DNA of 64,000 nt from Leeuwenhoekiella polynyae (lineage in GTDB: Bacteria > Bacteroidota > Bacteroidia > Flavobacteriales > Flavobacteriaceae), in the NCBI RefSeq assembly GCF_004104075.1, contig NZ_QOVK01000020.1:1-64000 (forward strand). The letters are read 5' to 3'. A program made the translations under genes and the position numbers. The notes under the pieces were generated by a model. That model ran no database searches. It saw only the letters and a list, made by a program, of their open reading frames with translations, and was not told the DNA's origin. Positions 34,970 through 44,673 of the stretch are shown here, one piece after another (the first letter of the stretch is position 1; each line of letters opens with the position of its first letter).

Positions 34970-37900
34970 ATGAGAATTAGTTACCTTAAATTATATTTTA
35001 CCAGTATCCTAGTCTTGCTCTCATGCACTCTTATCCAGGCGCAAGAGCTAACCGTAACTGGAAAAATTGTAGACGAGACGGGGATGCCGTTACCGGGTGT
35101 AACCATAAAAATCAAAGATAAAGCAAAAGGCACCGTATCTGATTTTGATGGTCTTTACACAATAGCTGCAGCAAACCAAGATGTTTTAGTATTCTCCTTT
35201 TTAGGTTTTGCGAATCAGGAAGTTACACTTGATGATCAAACTTCTGTAAATATCACCCTTAAGGAAAATGCAGCCGAGCTTGGAGAGGTGGTGGTTGTAG
35301 GTTTTGGTAAAAAAAAGAAAGTCAATCTCACAGGAGCTGTAGCATCTGTTGACTCGGAAACCTTTAAATCAAGGCCTGTACAAAATGCAACACAAATGCT
35401 TCAAGGTGTTGTAGGCGGACTCAATATCAATCAAAGTAGTGGGGGCAGTTTAGAGAGCAGACCTTCTATAAATATACGCGGAACTACCACAATTGGTAGC
35501 GGCTCTACAGGAAGCCCTTTGGTGCTCATCGATGGGATGCAAGGGGATATCAATGCTATTAACCCACAGGATATAGAAAGCGTCTCGGTTTTAAAAGATG
35601 CCGCAGCGGCTTCTATCTATGGCTCTCGGGCTGCATTTGGGGTTATTCTGGTAACCACAAAGACCGGAAAGAAAGGCATCCCCAGCGTGCAATACAGTAC
35701 CAATTTCAGATTGAGTACGCCTTTAAACATGCCGGAAATGATGGATTCTTATACGTTTGCGACCTTTTTTAACGATGCGAATATTAATGGTAATAATGGA
35801 CCTATTTTTAGTGAAGAACGCCTGCAACGTATTAAAGATTATCAAAATGGTGTGATCAGCGATCCTATAGTTGCAAATCCAAGCAATCCATCGCGATGGG
35901 CTGATGGTTATGCTTTTGGTAACGCCAACGTTAACTGGTATGATGCGATATACAGAAAACAGTCTTACTCCCAAGAACACAACTTTAGTGTGCGTGGAGG
36001 TGGGGATCGCGTTAGATATTATGTTTCTGGAAATTACTTGGATCAAAATGGTCTGATGGAATTCAACCGGGATAAATTTAAAAGATATACCACCACAGCT
36101 AAAGTAGGTTCTGACCTTACAGATTGGCTAACCCTTAATGTTTCTATGCGATTCATCAGAGAAGACTATGGGAGACCTTCTGCCTTAAATGATAATTTAT
36201 TTCAGGATCTAGCCAGACAGGGATGGCCGGTTTTACCGCTTTATGATGCGAACGGATATCTATATTCTTCTCCCTCTCCTGCACTGGGTTTGCGAGACGG
36301 TGGACGCGATGTGAGTCAAAAAGACTGGTTGTATCAGCAAGCTCAATTTGTGATAAAGCCTACCGAAGGACTGGAAGTATTTGCAGAATTTAATTATAGA
36401 ATTAGAAATGATTTTAGACACTGGGATGTGTTGCAGACCTTTAACCACGATGTAAACGGAGACCCGTATCTGTACAATAGAAATTCTAGTGTGTATGAAT
36501 ATGCGTTCCGCGAAAATTACTTCAATACCAATATCTACAGTACCTATAATTTTGATATTGAAGAAAAACACAACTTCAGTGTTACTGCAGGTTTTCAATC
36601 TGAACTTAATAAATACAGGAGTCTGAGTGCAGATCGTACTGGAGTTATTTTACCAGCTTTACCGGTTCTGGATCTGACATCAGGAGTGGATGCAAATGGA
36701 AATGTCGTGGCACCTGCGATCAGTGGAGAATATCAGAACTGGGCTACTGCCGGGTATTTTGCCAGACTCAATTATAATTTTAAAGAACGTTACCTTTTAG
36801 AAGCAAACATACGCTATGATGGAACTTCCCGTTTTCAAAGTGATAAACGCTGGCAGTGGTTTCCATCGGTTTCTGCAGGATGGAATGTTGCAAAAGAAGA
36901 ATTCTGGGGCAATTTATATGAAACCATAAGCACCTTTAAGTTTAGAGGCTCCTGGGGAGAATTGGGCAACCAGAATACTGATGATTGGTACCCTACTTAC
37001 CTAACCATGCCTATAGGCACTGCAAACGGAGGATGGCTCGTAAACGGCCAGCGACCTAATACCAGTAGTGCCCCCGGACTGGTTAGTCAGTCATTAACAT
37101 GGGAAAAGGTTCAAAGCTGGAATGTAGGTCTTGATCTTGCACTGTTTAAAAACAGACTAACAGGATCTTTCGATTATTTCACCAGATATACCTTAGATAT
37201 GGTGGGACCGGCACCAGAACTTCCGGTAGTTTTAGGAACAGCAGTTCCCCAAACAAACAATACCGATCTAAAAACTTACGGATTTGAGTTGAGTCTGTCC
37301 TGGAAAGACAGGCTGAGCAATGGATTGGGTTATGGCATAGATGTACTGTTGTCAGACTCTCAGGCCGAAATCACCAAATATCCCAATCAGACTAATTCCT
37401 TAAATACCTATAGAACTGGTCAAAAAGTTGGCGAAATATGGGGCTATGAGACGTTGGGTATTGCTAAGACTGAAGAAGAAATGCAAGCGCATCTCAATTC
37501 CTTACCCAATGGGGGACAGGACGCACTGGGGAACCAGTGGGCGGCAGGTGATATTATGTACAAAGACCTTAACGGAGATGGAAAGATCGATTCAGGTTCC
37601 TGGACCTCAGATGAACCGGGTGACCGTAAAGTAATCGGAAACAGTACGGCACGATATCCTTTTGCCGTTACGCTGAATGCAGACTGGAAAGGCTTTGATT
37701 TTAGAGCCTTCTTTCAGGGAGTTTTAAAACAAGATTATTTTCAAGGAAGCTATTATTTCTGGGGAGTTTCCGATTCGCAGTGGTGGTCTACAGGATTTGT
37801 ACAGCACGAGGATTACTTCAGAGCTGATGAAAACCATCCTTTAGGGCAAAATACAGATGCGTATTATCCACGCCCATTATTCAACACCAAGAATAAGCAA

Positions 37901-38152
37901 ACTCAATCTAAATACTTACAAGACGCTTCTTACATACGCCTTAAAAATGTACAACTGGGGTATACCATACCTTCACAGGTTTATGAAGATTTAGGGATAA
38001 AAAGTTTTAGAATTTACGTTGCCGGTGAAAATTTATGGACAGCAACAGCAATGTCAAAAGTATTTGACCCGGAAACCATAGACGGTGGATCGGGCGGTAA
38101 TGTATACCCGCTTTCCACAACTTTTGCTTTTGGCTTAAACATTAACTTTTAA
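34970..38152 (+). CDS. SusC/RagA TonB-dependent outer-membrane transporter
   Basis: The protein has 1060 residues with a signal peptide (LYFTSILVLLSCTLIQAQ). A carboxypeptidase-regulatory-like domain follows directly (GKIVDETGMPLPGVTIKIKD), then the plug (VVVVGFGKKKKVNLTGAV in part, and SVLKDAAAASIYGSRAAFGV) and a large barrel. There is no STN domain, so unlike the paralogue at 24661 it does not signal through a FecR partner. It forms an importer with the SusD encoded 8 bp downstream. No glycoside hydrolase, lyase, sulfatase or peptidase accompanies the pair, so the substrate cannot be inferred. Confidence 0.94.
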   Translation: MRISYLKLYFTSILVLLSCTLIQAQELTVTGKIVDETGMPLPGVTIKIKDKAKGTVSDFDGLYTIAAANQDVLVFSFLGFANQEVTLDDQTSVNITLKENAAELGEVVVVGFGKKKKVNLTGAVASVDSETFKSRPVQNATQMLQGVVGGLNINQSSGGSLESRPSINIRGTTTIGSGSTGSPLVLIDGMQGDINAINPQDIESVSVLKDAAAASIYGSRAAFGVILVTTKTGKKGIPSVQYSTNFRLSTPLNMPEMMDSYTFATFFNDANINGNNGPIFSEERLQRIKDYQNGVISDPIVANPSNPSRWADGYAFGNANVNWYDAIYRKQSYSQEHNFSVRGGGDRVRYYVSGNYLDQNGLMEFNRDKFKRYTTTAKVGSDLTDWLTLNVSMRFIREDYGRPSALNDNLFQDLARQGWPVLPLYDANGYLYSSPSPALGLRDGGRDVSQKDWLYQQAQFVIKPTEGLEVFAEFNYRIRNDFRHWDVLQTFNHDVNGDPYLYNRNSSVYEYAFRENYFNTNIYSTYNFDIEEKHNFSVTAGFQSELNKYRSLSADRTGVILPALPVLDLTSGVDANGNVVAPAISGEYQNWATAGYFARLNYNFKERYLLEANIRYDGTSRFQSDKRWQWFPSVSAGWNVAKEEFWGNLYETISTFKFRGSWGELGNQNTDDWYPTYLTMPIGTANGGWLVNGQRPNTSSAPGLVSQSLTWEKVQSWNVGLDLALFKNRLTGSFDYFTRYTLDMVGPAPELPVVLGTAVPQTNNTDLKTYGFELSLSWKDRLSNGLGYGIDVLLSDSQAEITKYPNQTNSLNTYRTGQKVGEIWGYETLGIAKTEEEMQAHLNSLPNGGQDALGNQWAAGDIMYKDLNGDGKIDSGSWTSDEPGDRKVIGNSTARYPFAVTLNADWKGFDFRAFFQGVLKQDYFQGSYYFWGVSDSQWWSTGFVQHEDYFRADENHPLGQNTDAYYPRPLFNTKNKQTQSKYLQDASYIRLKNVQLGYTIPSQVYEDLGIKSFRIYVAGENLWTATAMSKVFDPETIDGGSGGNVYPLSTTFAFGLNINF

Positions 38153-38159
38153 AAAAAAC

Positions 38160-40142
38160 ATGATGAAAAGATATATAAATACCCTAGTACTATTTTCGCT
38201 GTTTGTTTTAACAGTGAGTTGTAGCGATGATTTCTTAGACAGACCTCCACAATCTCAGATCATTCCTGAAGACTATTTGTATGAAGAATCTCAGCTGGCT
38301 GCATATACCATAAACCTATATGGGATACTCCCTTCTCATGGGAACTGGAGTTTTGGCACATTTGGTATTGATAGCGATACCGATAATATGGCAGATTTAA
38401 GTTATGATAATAAGTATGTTCCCGGACAATGGAGGGTGCCGCAAACAGATGGCAGCTGGAGTTTTACGAATATATACAACATCAACTACTTCTTAAATAC
38501 AGTTTTACCACGCTGGAAAAATGGTGAAATCACAGGGAGTGAAAACATGATTGAACAGTATATTGGTGAAGCTTATTTTTTCAGAGCCTTTGAGTACTTT
38601 AATAAAGTGCAGGCTTTAGGTGATTTCCCAATCGTGAAGAAAAACTATGCTGATGACAAAGAAGTGCTTATCGATGTAAGTAAAAGAACACCCAGATCTG
38701 AGGTGGTTCGCTTTATCATTTCAGATTTAGACTCTGCCGCGGCGATGATGCAGAATACTTCACCTGACGGAAATAAAAACAGGTTGTCTAAATATTCAGC
38801 ACTTTTAGTGAAGTCTCGGGTAGCACTTTATGAAGCTTCATGGCTTAAAAACTTTAAAGGGACCGCTTTTGTACCCAATGGATCGGGCTGGCCGGGAGCA
38901 GCTAAAAACTACAATCAGGGATGGAACTATGAAGCCGGTAGCATTGATGCTGAAATAGACTGGCTTTTAGATCAGGCAATGGAGGCTTCAAAAGAAGTTG
39001 CTGACGCTTTTTCATTAACACCTAATAACGGCGTATTACAGCAAACCGTTACCGATTCTCAAAATCCGTATTTTGACATGTTTAGTGACACCGATATGTC
39101 TGGATATGACGAAGTCTTACTTTGGAGGGATTATGATCAGGGGCTGGGAGTTGTACACAATGTACCTGTAGAAGCTATGCGAGGCAATGCTACTGTTGGA
39201 CTGACTAAAGGTTTGGTTGATTCATTTGTGATGGAAAACGGACTTCCTATTTACGCATCGGGCTCTGGATATGTAGGTGATGATTATATTGCTGACGTTA
39301 GATCGAACAGAGACGGTAGGTTATGGCTTTTTCTGAAACAACCCGAACAGATCAATGTGCTCTATAATGTAAATGCCGGTACACACGTCACACCGGTTGA
39401 ACCCATACCTGAGATCATAAACCGTATATATGCTACGGGTTATGCAATTCGAAAAGGTTTAAATTACGATGGAGCTCAGGCTAATAACGGACAAGGATAT
39501 ACAGGAAGTATTGTATTTAGAGCAACAGAGGCTTATTTAAATTATATAGAAGCCTCGTATTTAAAAACCGGTAGCATCAACGGTACTGCATCATCATACT
39601 GGATAGCAATACGGGAGCGTGCAGGTGTGGATACGGACTTCAACAAAACCATTGCAGCGACGAGTATGGCTCTTGAGGCAGCGGGAGATTGGGGCGCTTA
39701 TACTGCTGGTCAACTGGTTGAACCTACGTTGTACAACATTCGTCGCGAACGAAGAAACGAACTCTTTGCTGAGGGATTGCGGTGGATGGACTTGAAAAGA
39801 TGGAGAGCGATAGATCAACTTATGACCCAAAACTACCACATTGAAGGCTTCAAATTATGGGGGCCTATGCAAAACTGGTACGATAGCGGTGAGTTAACCT
39901 ATGAAACAGGTACAGCAACAGTATCGTCACCCAACCGAAGTACGTATTTAAGACCTTATGAAAAAACCGGTGGTGAGCTTGTATATGACGGATATAGCTG
40001 GGCAATGGCTCATTATCTTGATCCTATTGCTATACAGCACTTTTTAATTACAGCAGAAGGTGCCGATTTAAGCACATCACCCATCTATCAAAACCCGGGG
40101 TGGACCTTAAAAGCAAATGACGGAGCCCAACCGATCGATTAA
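38160..40142 (+). CDS. SusD/RagB-family surface lipoprotein
   Basis: The 660 residues are longer than many SusD proteins, with inserts in the central region. The lipoprotein signal ends at LFVLTVSCSDDFLDRPP (Cys21). Family features include GEAYFFRAFEYFNKVQALGDFP and the C-terminal NIRRERRNELFAEGLRWMDLKRW. It is the substrate-binding partner of the upstream SusC and ends the operon; a terminator follows within 20 bp. Confidence 0.93.
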   Translation: MMKRYINTLVLFSLFVLTVSCSDDFLDRPPQSQIIPEDYLYEESQLAAYTINLYGILPSHGNWSFGTFGIDSDTDNMADLSYDNKYVPGQWRVPQTDGSWSFTNIYNINYFLNTVLPRWKNGEITGSENMIEQYIGEAYFFRAFEYFNKVQALGDFPIVKKNYADDKEVLIDVSKRTPRSEVVRFIISDLDSAAAMMQNTSPDGNKNRLSKYSALLVKSRVALYEASWLKNFKGTAFVPNGSGWPGAAKNYNQGWNYEAGSIDAEIDWLLDQAMEASKEVADAFSLTPNNGVLQQTVTDSQNPYFDMFSDTDMSGYDEVLLWRDYDQGLGVVHNVPVEAMRGNATVGLTKGLVDSFVMENGLPIYASGSGYVGDDYIADVRSNRDGRLWLFLKQPEQINVLYNVNAGTHVTPVEPIPEIINRIYATGYAIRKGLNYDGAQANNGQGYTGSIVFRATEAYLNYIEASYLKTGSINGTASSYWIAIRERAGVDTDFNKTIAATSMALEAAGDWGAYTAGQLVEPTLYNIRRERRNELFAEGLRWMDLKRWRAIDQLMTQNYHIEGFKLWGPMQNWYDSGELTYETGTATVSSPNRSTYLRPYEKTGGELVYDGYSWAMAHYLDPIAIQHFLITAEGADLSTSPIYQNPGWTLKANDGAQPID

Positions 40143-40160
40143 TTTAGTTATAAACTTCTT

Positions 40161-40194
40161 AAAGTCCCTTTTTTGAAAAAGGGACTTTTTTTTT
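40161..40194 (+). terminator. Rho-independent terminator after SusD
   Basis: The arms AAAGTCCCTTTTTT and AAAAAGGGACTTT form a strong hairpin followed by T9. Confidence 0.9.
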
Positions 40195-40342
40195 GCTCAA
40201 TCTTGATGATCAGATAACACCGGATATATAGAATACCCCAAACACGGAGCTTCGTACACTCCAAAACCAATAACAACCCAAACCCTGTTAGGGTGCTGAA
40301 ACTTTCAAATGTTTGGAGCGAGCAAGAATACGAATGCATGTA

Positions 40343-40368
40343 AACCTCCCTTTGAAGGGAGGTTTTTT
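40343..40368. terminator. Second hairpin with T tract in the SusD/orphan gap
   Basis: The arms AACCTCCC and GGGAGGTT enclose TTTGAA, followed by TTTT on the + strand. It lies 72 bp beyond the end of the - strand gene at 40440. No gene ends just before it on the + strand, so it is either a second backup terminator or works for the - strand gene. Confidence 0.6.
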
Positions 40369-40439
40369 AATTCTCATAAAAAGCGTTCTTGTGAATGCTG
40401 CAACAGAAACAGCACAAAGATAAGAGCCGGTTATGGAAG

Positions 40440-41177
40440 TTAAGCCTTAAAAACCTTCATCACCTGCGCCGGATTAAAAGCTTTGCTGTTGAGTGTTTGT
40501 TGGCTCCGCAGCGTATGGCTTGTATAAAACAAAATACCGGCTGTCACCAGATTCAGGCTGTCCTGAGGCAGTTCGGCAGTGGTGTAGCGTGACGCGGGGA
40601 TGGTTGCGGTACGGTGCGGGATGGGAATAGTAAAGAGTTCCTGATGCAGGGTTTGATAATCGCTTGGTGCATAGGCACTGATCCAGTAACACAGCTCGGC
40701 AGTACCGGCTTCCTTGGGCCAGTAGAGTTGGCTACCGGTTTTAAATTCGGGCAATGTGACAAGTAGTTTTCCGGCATCCAGACGAAGTTCTAAGCCCGGA
40801 AGTTGTACATATTCGGGATAAGGCGTTTGCAAGTTGAATTCCAAACCTTCTAAAACCTCAGGGCTTCCTTGTGCCAAATCGAGATTACCCTGAGGCAACG
40901 AGGTGTTGGTTTTCATTCCCTGATACACCGTTTTCCGAAAGCGGTTGAACCATTGCGAATCATAATTTGTACCTATAAACGGACGCAATCCTCTTACCAG
41001 CGCACTGGTCGTTCGCGAGGCTCGACCAAAATCGGTTGCGGACTGTTTGGAACGTTCCGAGGGATATTTCCCGGTTTTTTCAGGCTTGGCTTGTACAAGG
41101 GTTTTCCCATTTACATTTCTAAAAACCAGTTGGCCTATACTGCCTACAATATTTCCTTTAGCGTCTAAATATGCCAT
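40440..41177 (-). CDS. Conserved hypothetical protein, distant DUF6266-like
   Basis: The protein has 245 residues, with no signal peptide and no membrane segment. The N-terminus (GNIVGSIGQLVFRNVNGKTLVQAKP, in parts) followed by SATDFGRASRTTSALVRGLRPF recalls the DUF6266 proteins of Bacteroidota, but I am not certain. The rest is a mixture of beta strands without known motifs. Base composition is richer in G and C (for example 40660-40760) than the flanking AT-rich DNA, which suggests transfer. It stands alone and has an iterated GTGTGG repeat upstream. Confidence 0.6.
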   Translation of the reverse strand: MAYLDAKGNIVGSIGQLVFRNVNGKTLVQAKPEKTGKYPSERSKQSATDFGRASRTTSALVRGLRPFIGTNYDSQWFNRFRKTVYQGMKTNTSLPQGNLDLAQGSPEVLEGLEFNLQTPYPEYVQLPGLELRLDAGKLLVTLPEFKTGSQLYWPKEAGTAELCYWISAYAPSDYQTLHQELFTIPIPHRTATIPASRYTTAELPQDSLNLVTAGILFYTSHTLRSQQTLNSKAFNPAQVMKVFKA

Positions 41178-41245
41178 AGTAACGAGTTATTAAGTTAAAG
41201 ATTCTGCCAGAGTACTACAAGACTTCATCCAAAGTCCACCACAAA

Positions 41246-41300
41246 TTGTGTGGCAAAGTGTGGTTACAGTGTGGACTTAGTGTGGACTCAGTGTGGTAGC
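41246..41300. repeat. Five-copy tandem repeat with a GTGTGG core every 10-11 bp
   Basis: The cores GTGTGG start at 41248, 41258, 41269, 41280 and 41291, spaced 10, 11, 11 and 11 bp, so all face the same side of the helix. The units are most alike in the middle (AGTGTGGACTT and AGTGTGGACTC). The array lies about 70 bp upstream of the start of the - strand orphan gene, where a regulator array could act. Confidence 0.8.
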
Positions 41301-41570
41301 ACGTTAATCAAGAGTAAGTTATGAAATAAAGCAATACGGTACCAGCGCATACTTAATAACTTAATATTTGTGTAAAAAAGGCTGTTGGTATTGCCGTTTT
41401 AACCTTAAGAGTCCTTGTTTTAAGGCCTGCTCAGGATTTAAATGCTACAAGGTTTTCCTTGAAGTCAAAACTTTTTCATCATAATGCCTTGTGCGGAATC
41501 ACCTCGAGGTGATGCATTCAAAGTCCGTTATAAGACGAAGCAGTCTTAACATAAAACGATGGATTAATTG

Positions 41571-41590
41571 TTTTACAATGAATTGTAAAA
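41571..41590. promoter_or_regulatory. Perfect 9-bp inverted repeat, candidate operator
   Basis: TTTTACAAT and ATTGTAAAA flank the two bases GA. The small centre and perfect arms are those of a dimeric repressor site. It lies about 140 bp upstream of the -7 box of the YadA-head gene. Confidence 0.45.
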
Positions 41591-41759
41591 TTCAAAAACC
41601 ACCTGACTGTTTTTACCGTAAGTGTCGGTAAAATTTACTTTAAGTCAGATAAAATACCTATTTGTAGGAAAGTATTTTTTACTTGTGTTAAATAACTATT
41701 TATCAATATTCTATATCATTTTAACATTTATTTTTGAGGTGCCTTAAATCAATCATTGT

Positions 41760-44537
41760 ATGAAACAACAACTACTCTCATTATTTTTTTTAGTAGCATT
41801 TTATTCAAGTTCAGCTCAGGTAGGAATTGGTACTACCAACCCTAAAAGCTCCTTGGATGTGATAGGGAATCCATCAGATGTAACATCTTTAGATGGAATT
41901 GCACCTCCACGATTAACCGGTAACCAACTTCAGGCTAAAACCTACACAGCTGCCCAGAATGGTACTATGATTTATGTAACGCTACCTACAACCACACCTA
42001 CAGGTCAAACTGCAGATGTTACTACTGAAGGCTTATATGTATACAGTTCTTCACAAAATAAATGGGTTGCGCTAAAAGGTATTTCGGGTGGTGCATCGAC
42101 AAGTTGGGCATTGACAGGTAATACCGGTACAAATCCTTCAACTGATTTTTTAGGAACAACAGATAACCAATCGTTAAATTTTAGGGTCAATAACTTTGAT
42201 GTCGGGAGTATAAAAACTGATAATTCATTTTATATAGGTAGAGATGCCTCTAGTAATGGAGCACGGTCTGTGGCTGTAGGCTATCAGGCAAACTCTTCGG
42301 GAGAAGAATCTGCTGCATTTGGAAGAGCATCGATTGCATCAGGAGCCAGATCAACAGCTATAGGTTTTCAAGCAGCAGCTTCAAGTGAGGAATCAACCGC
42401 TTTAGGTAGAGCAACTGAGGCTTCAGGAGCCAGATCAACTGCAACAGGCTTTCAAAGTAAGGCTCAGGCTGAAGAGAGTGCTGCCTATGGGCGCGGAGCA
42501 ACTGCCAGTTCTGCACGGTCCACTGCAATAGGTTTTGAAACTACGGCCACAGCAGATGATGCTACAGCCTTAGGTCGTAATGCCGATGCCAGTGCTGCCC
42601 GGGCTACGGCGACGGGGTATAATGCATTGGCGTCCAATACTGATGCCAATGCTTTTGGTAGTGGGGCTATTGCAAGTTCTGCAAGTAGTTTGGCTTTAGG
42701 TACCAATGCGAGTGCCCGAGGAAACTCTTCAGCGGCAATAGGTTTGAATGCGATTGCCAGAAACCAGAGCTCACTTGCTTTTGGAGTTGGCGCAGATGCA
42801 AATGGAAATAATTCGGTTTCAATTGGGGTAGGGGCTCTTACAAGTGCTCAAAATGCTGCCGCATTAGGAAGTAATGCGACTGCAAGCAATTCTTCAGCTT
42901 TAGCTTTTGGTCAAAATTCTACCTCTTCTGGTTTGAGGTCATCTGCTTTAGGAACAGGAACTCAAGCCACAGCTCAAAATGCTACGGCTATAGGTAATGG
43001 GGCACGGGCAACCGGTGATGCTGCAACTGCCGTTGGTTCTGGAACTACTGCAAACCAATCTAATAGTACAGCATTAGGAAGTCAGGCCAATGCCTCAGCG
43101 ATCAATACCACTTCGTTAGGTTATAATTCTGATGCAACGGCAGATAATGCTACTGCTGTAGGGTATGAAACCAAAGCTACGGGTATTTCATCTGTCGCAA
43201 TAGGTGATCGCGCAGAGGGAAATGCACTCAATACCATAGCAATAGGCTATTCATCTGCAGCTCTTGCAACAAATGCTTTAGCTATAGGTGACGATGCTTA
43301 CAGCAATAAGGCATTTGGACTTGCTATAGGTTATTCAGCTGATGCGCAGGGAGATTATTCTGTTGCAATTGGTCCCGACAGCTATACCAATCAACTTAAT
43401 GCTACAGCCCTAGGTAGGCAATCTGATGCTCAGGGACAAAATTCCATCGCGTTGGGTTACGATACCTATACCAATCAGGATGGGGCTGTCGCTATTGGAA
43501 ATAATGCTGAAAGTACTGGTTTAGATGCTATCGCTTTAGGTACAGGCAGTAGAGCTCCTCAAGATAATTCAATTATATTAGGGAATCATACCAATGCGAA
43601 TGTTCGAGTAGGAATTGGAACAAATACGCCGTCTGCTAAGCTTCAGATAAACGGAAGTCTCAGGTATGTTGATGGAAATCAAACTGCAGGACGGGTATTG
43701 ACTTCAGATGCTACAGGGAATGCAAGTTGGCAAGCTGCTGCCGGGGATGGTAATATTTATTCTAACGATGGAACGTTAACTGCGCAAAGAACTATAAACC
43801 TAAATGGGAATGTGCTGCGCTTTGATAATGGAATTAATCGATTCATGGAAATTATTGGAGGAGATGTAAGTGACAATGATGATCCCTTTAAATTTACAAC
43901 ACTCAATGCGTTTCGATTTGATGTTGATGGTAATACAGCACTTGAGATTGAATCTAATAGAGATATTGTATTACCCCTTTATGGCAGTGGAGCAAGAACA
44001 GGAACACCTACTTATAATTTAGCCGTAGATGCAACGGGAAGAATAATTGAGACCCCTATGAAACTTGCTACTCCCAGTGGGATGCAGTTCTATTCCTATG
44101 ATATTGCAAGCTCCACTTCACCAGATTTAAATAACCTGGAACGAAATACGCTGGTAACCAAAGCTGGAGTTTATAATGGTGCATTGAGTCTGCCCGCTTC
44201 CGGCTCTTCAGTTTTAAATCCTACTACAGACGGTGAAGGCTTTGTAATTAAAATTGTAGGTACTTATTTGGTAAGAAATACTGGTAATTTTACTTTTTCT
44301 CAGCGTTCTGATGATGGGGCTAGGATATATATTGACGGTTCTTTAATACTAAATGATTGGGCGGATAGTGGCTCCAATACTACAACCTCTAACCCTGTGC
44401 AGCTTGCACAAGGAAAGCACAAATTTGAATTTTGGTATTATGAAGATGCTGGAGATCAGGAATTTTCGTTTTCCTGGGAAACTAATCCAGATGGTAATAG
44501 TGGGGTGATTCAGGCAAATCAATTTACAATCGAATAG
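41760..44537 (+). CDS. Large secreted protein with 32 YadA-head repeats and a C-terminal PA14 domain
   Basis: The protein has 925 residues and a signal peptide (LLSLFFLVAFYSSSAQ). After VGIGTTNPKSSLDVIG, a phrase typical of Bacteroidota surface and fibre proteins, and a 150-residue region, residues 171-618 form 32 uninterrupted 14-residue repeats of the form xAxGxxAxAxxxxS, the left-handed beta-roll of YadA-type trimeric adhesin heads. A second VGIGTNTPSAKLQI segment follows, then a beta-rich region, and a PA14-like domain at about 795-925 (FTFSQRSDDGARIYIDG, KFEFWYYEDAGDQEFSFSW), a sugar-binding fold. No YadA anchor, T9SS tail domain or membrane segment is visible. The best guess is a trimeric fibre or adhesin binding a glycan. 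Confidence 0.82.
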   Translation: MKQQLLSLFFLVAFYSSSAQVGIGTTNPKSSLDVIGNPSDVTSLDGIAPPRLTGNQLQAKTYTAAQNGTMIYVTLPTTTPTGQTADVTTEGLYVYSSSQNKWVALKGISGGASTSWALTGNTGTNPSTDFLGTTDNQSLNFRVNNFDVGSIKTDNSFYIGRDASSNGARSVAVGYQANSSGEESAAFGRASIASGARSTAIGFQAAASSEESTALGRATEASGARSTATGFQSKAQAEESAAYGRGATASSARSTAIGFETTATADDATALGRNADASAARATATGYNALASNTDANAFGSGAIASSASSLALGTNASARGNSSAAIGLNAIARNQSSLAFGVGADANGNNSVSIGVGALTSAQNAAALGSNATASNSSALAFGQNSTSSGLRSSALGTGTQATAQNATAIGNGARATGDAATAVGSGTTANQSNSTALGSQANASAINTTSLGYNSDATADNATAVGYETKATGISSVAIGDRAEGNALNTIAIGYSSAALATNALAIGDDAYSNKAFGLAIGYSADAQGDYSVAIGPDSYTNQLNATALGRQSDAQGQNSIALGYDTYTNQDGAVAIGNNAESTGLDAIALGTGSRAPQDNSIILGNHTNANVRVGIGTNTPSAKLQINGSLRYVDGNQTAGRVLTSDATGNASWQAAAGDGNIYSNDGTLTAQRTINLNGNVLRFDNGINRFMEIIGGDVSDNDDPFKFTTLNAFRFDVDGNTALEIESNRDIVLPLYGSGARTGTPTYNLAVDATGRIIETPMKLATPSGMQFYSYDIASSTSPDLNNLERNTLVTKAGVYNGALSLPASGSSVLNPTTDGEGFVIKIVGTYLVRNTGNFTFSQRSDDGARIYIDGSLILNDWADSGSNTTTSNPVQLAQGKHKFEFWYYEDAGDQEFSFSWETNPDGNSGVIQANQFTIE
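42270..43613 (+). repeat. 42-bp coding repeat, 32 units
   Basis: The DNA behind the YadA-head region is periodic at 42 bp without any change of register over 32 units. The DNA of the units is diverged; only the protein pattern is strictly kept, which argues for an old array rather than recent slippage. Confidence 0.85.
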
Positions 44538-44617
44538 GTCAAATAGGTCATAGACAAGTATAGCGGGGATATCTGTGAAGGCATACCTACTTAGCGTTAG
44601 ATTTCTAAAAAGTCTGA

Positions 44618-44648
44618 TTGCAAAGCCTAAGTGATAGTCGTACCTTTG
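44618..44648 (+). promoter_or_regulatory. Promoter of lpdA, Bacteroidota consensus
   Basis: TTG (44618-44620) is 20 bp from TACCTTTG (44641-44648), matching the -33/-7 consensus. The lpdA ATG follows 25 bp after the -7 box. Confidence 0.7.
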
Positions 44649-44673
44649 ATGTCCAAATTTTGAACGTAACATT

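Larger units (their letters stand above)
41178..41759. other. 582-bp intergenic region with iterated and inverted repeats
   Basis: This divergent gap serves the orphan gene at 40440-41177 (leftwards) and the YadA-head gene at 41760 (rightwards). It holds the GTGTGG array, an inverted repeat at 41571-41590, a hairpin TTTTACCG...CGGTAAAA at 41611-41632, and a TATTTTTG -7 box at 41729-41736 that probably serves the YadA-head gene. Confidence 0.55.

Noticed and set aside
41246-41300. Iterons of a replication origin
   Set aside because: No rep gene, AT-rich unwinding element or DnaA box was seen beside it, and the surroundings are chromosomal; a regulator array is more likely.
42270-43613. CRISPR-like or satellite array
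   Set aside because: The 42-bp period encodes strictly conserved 14-residue YadA-head units while the DNA itself diverges; it is protein-coding.
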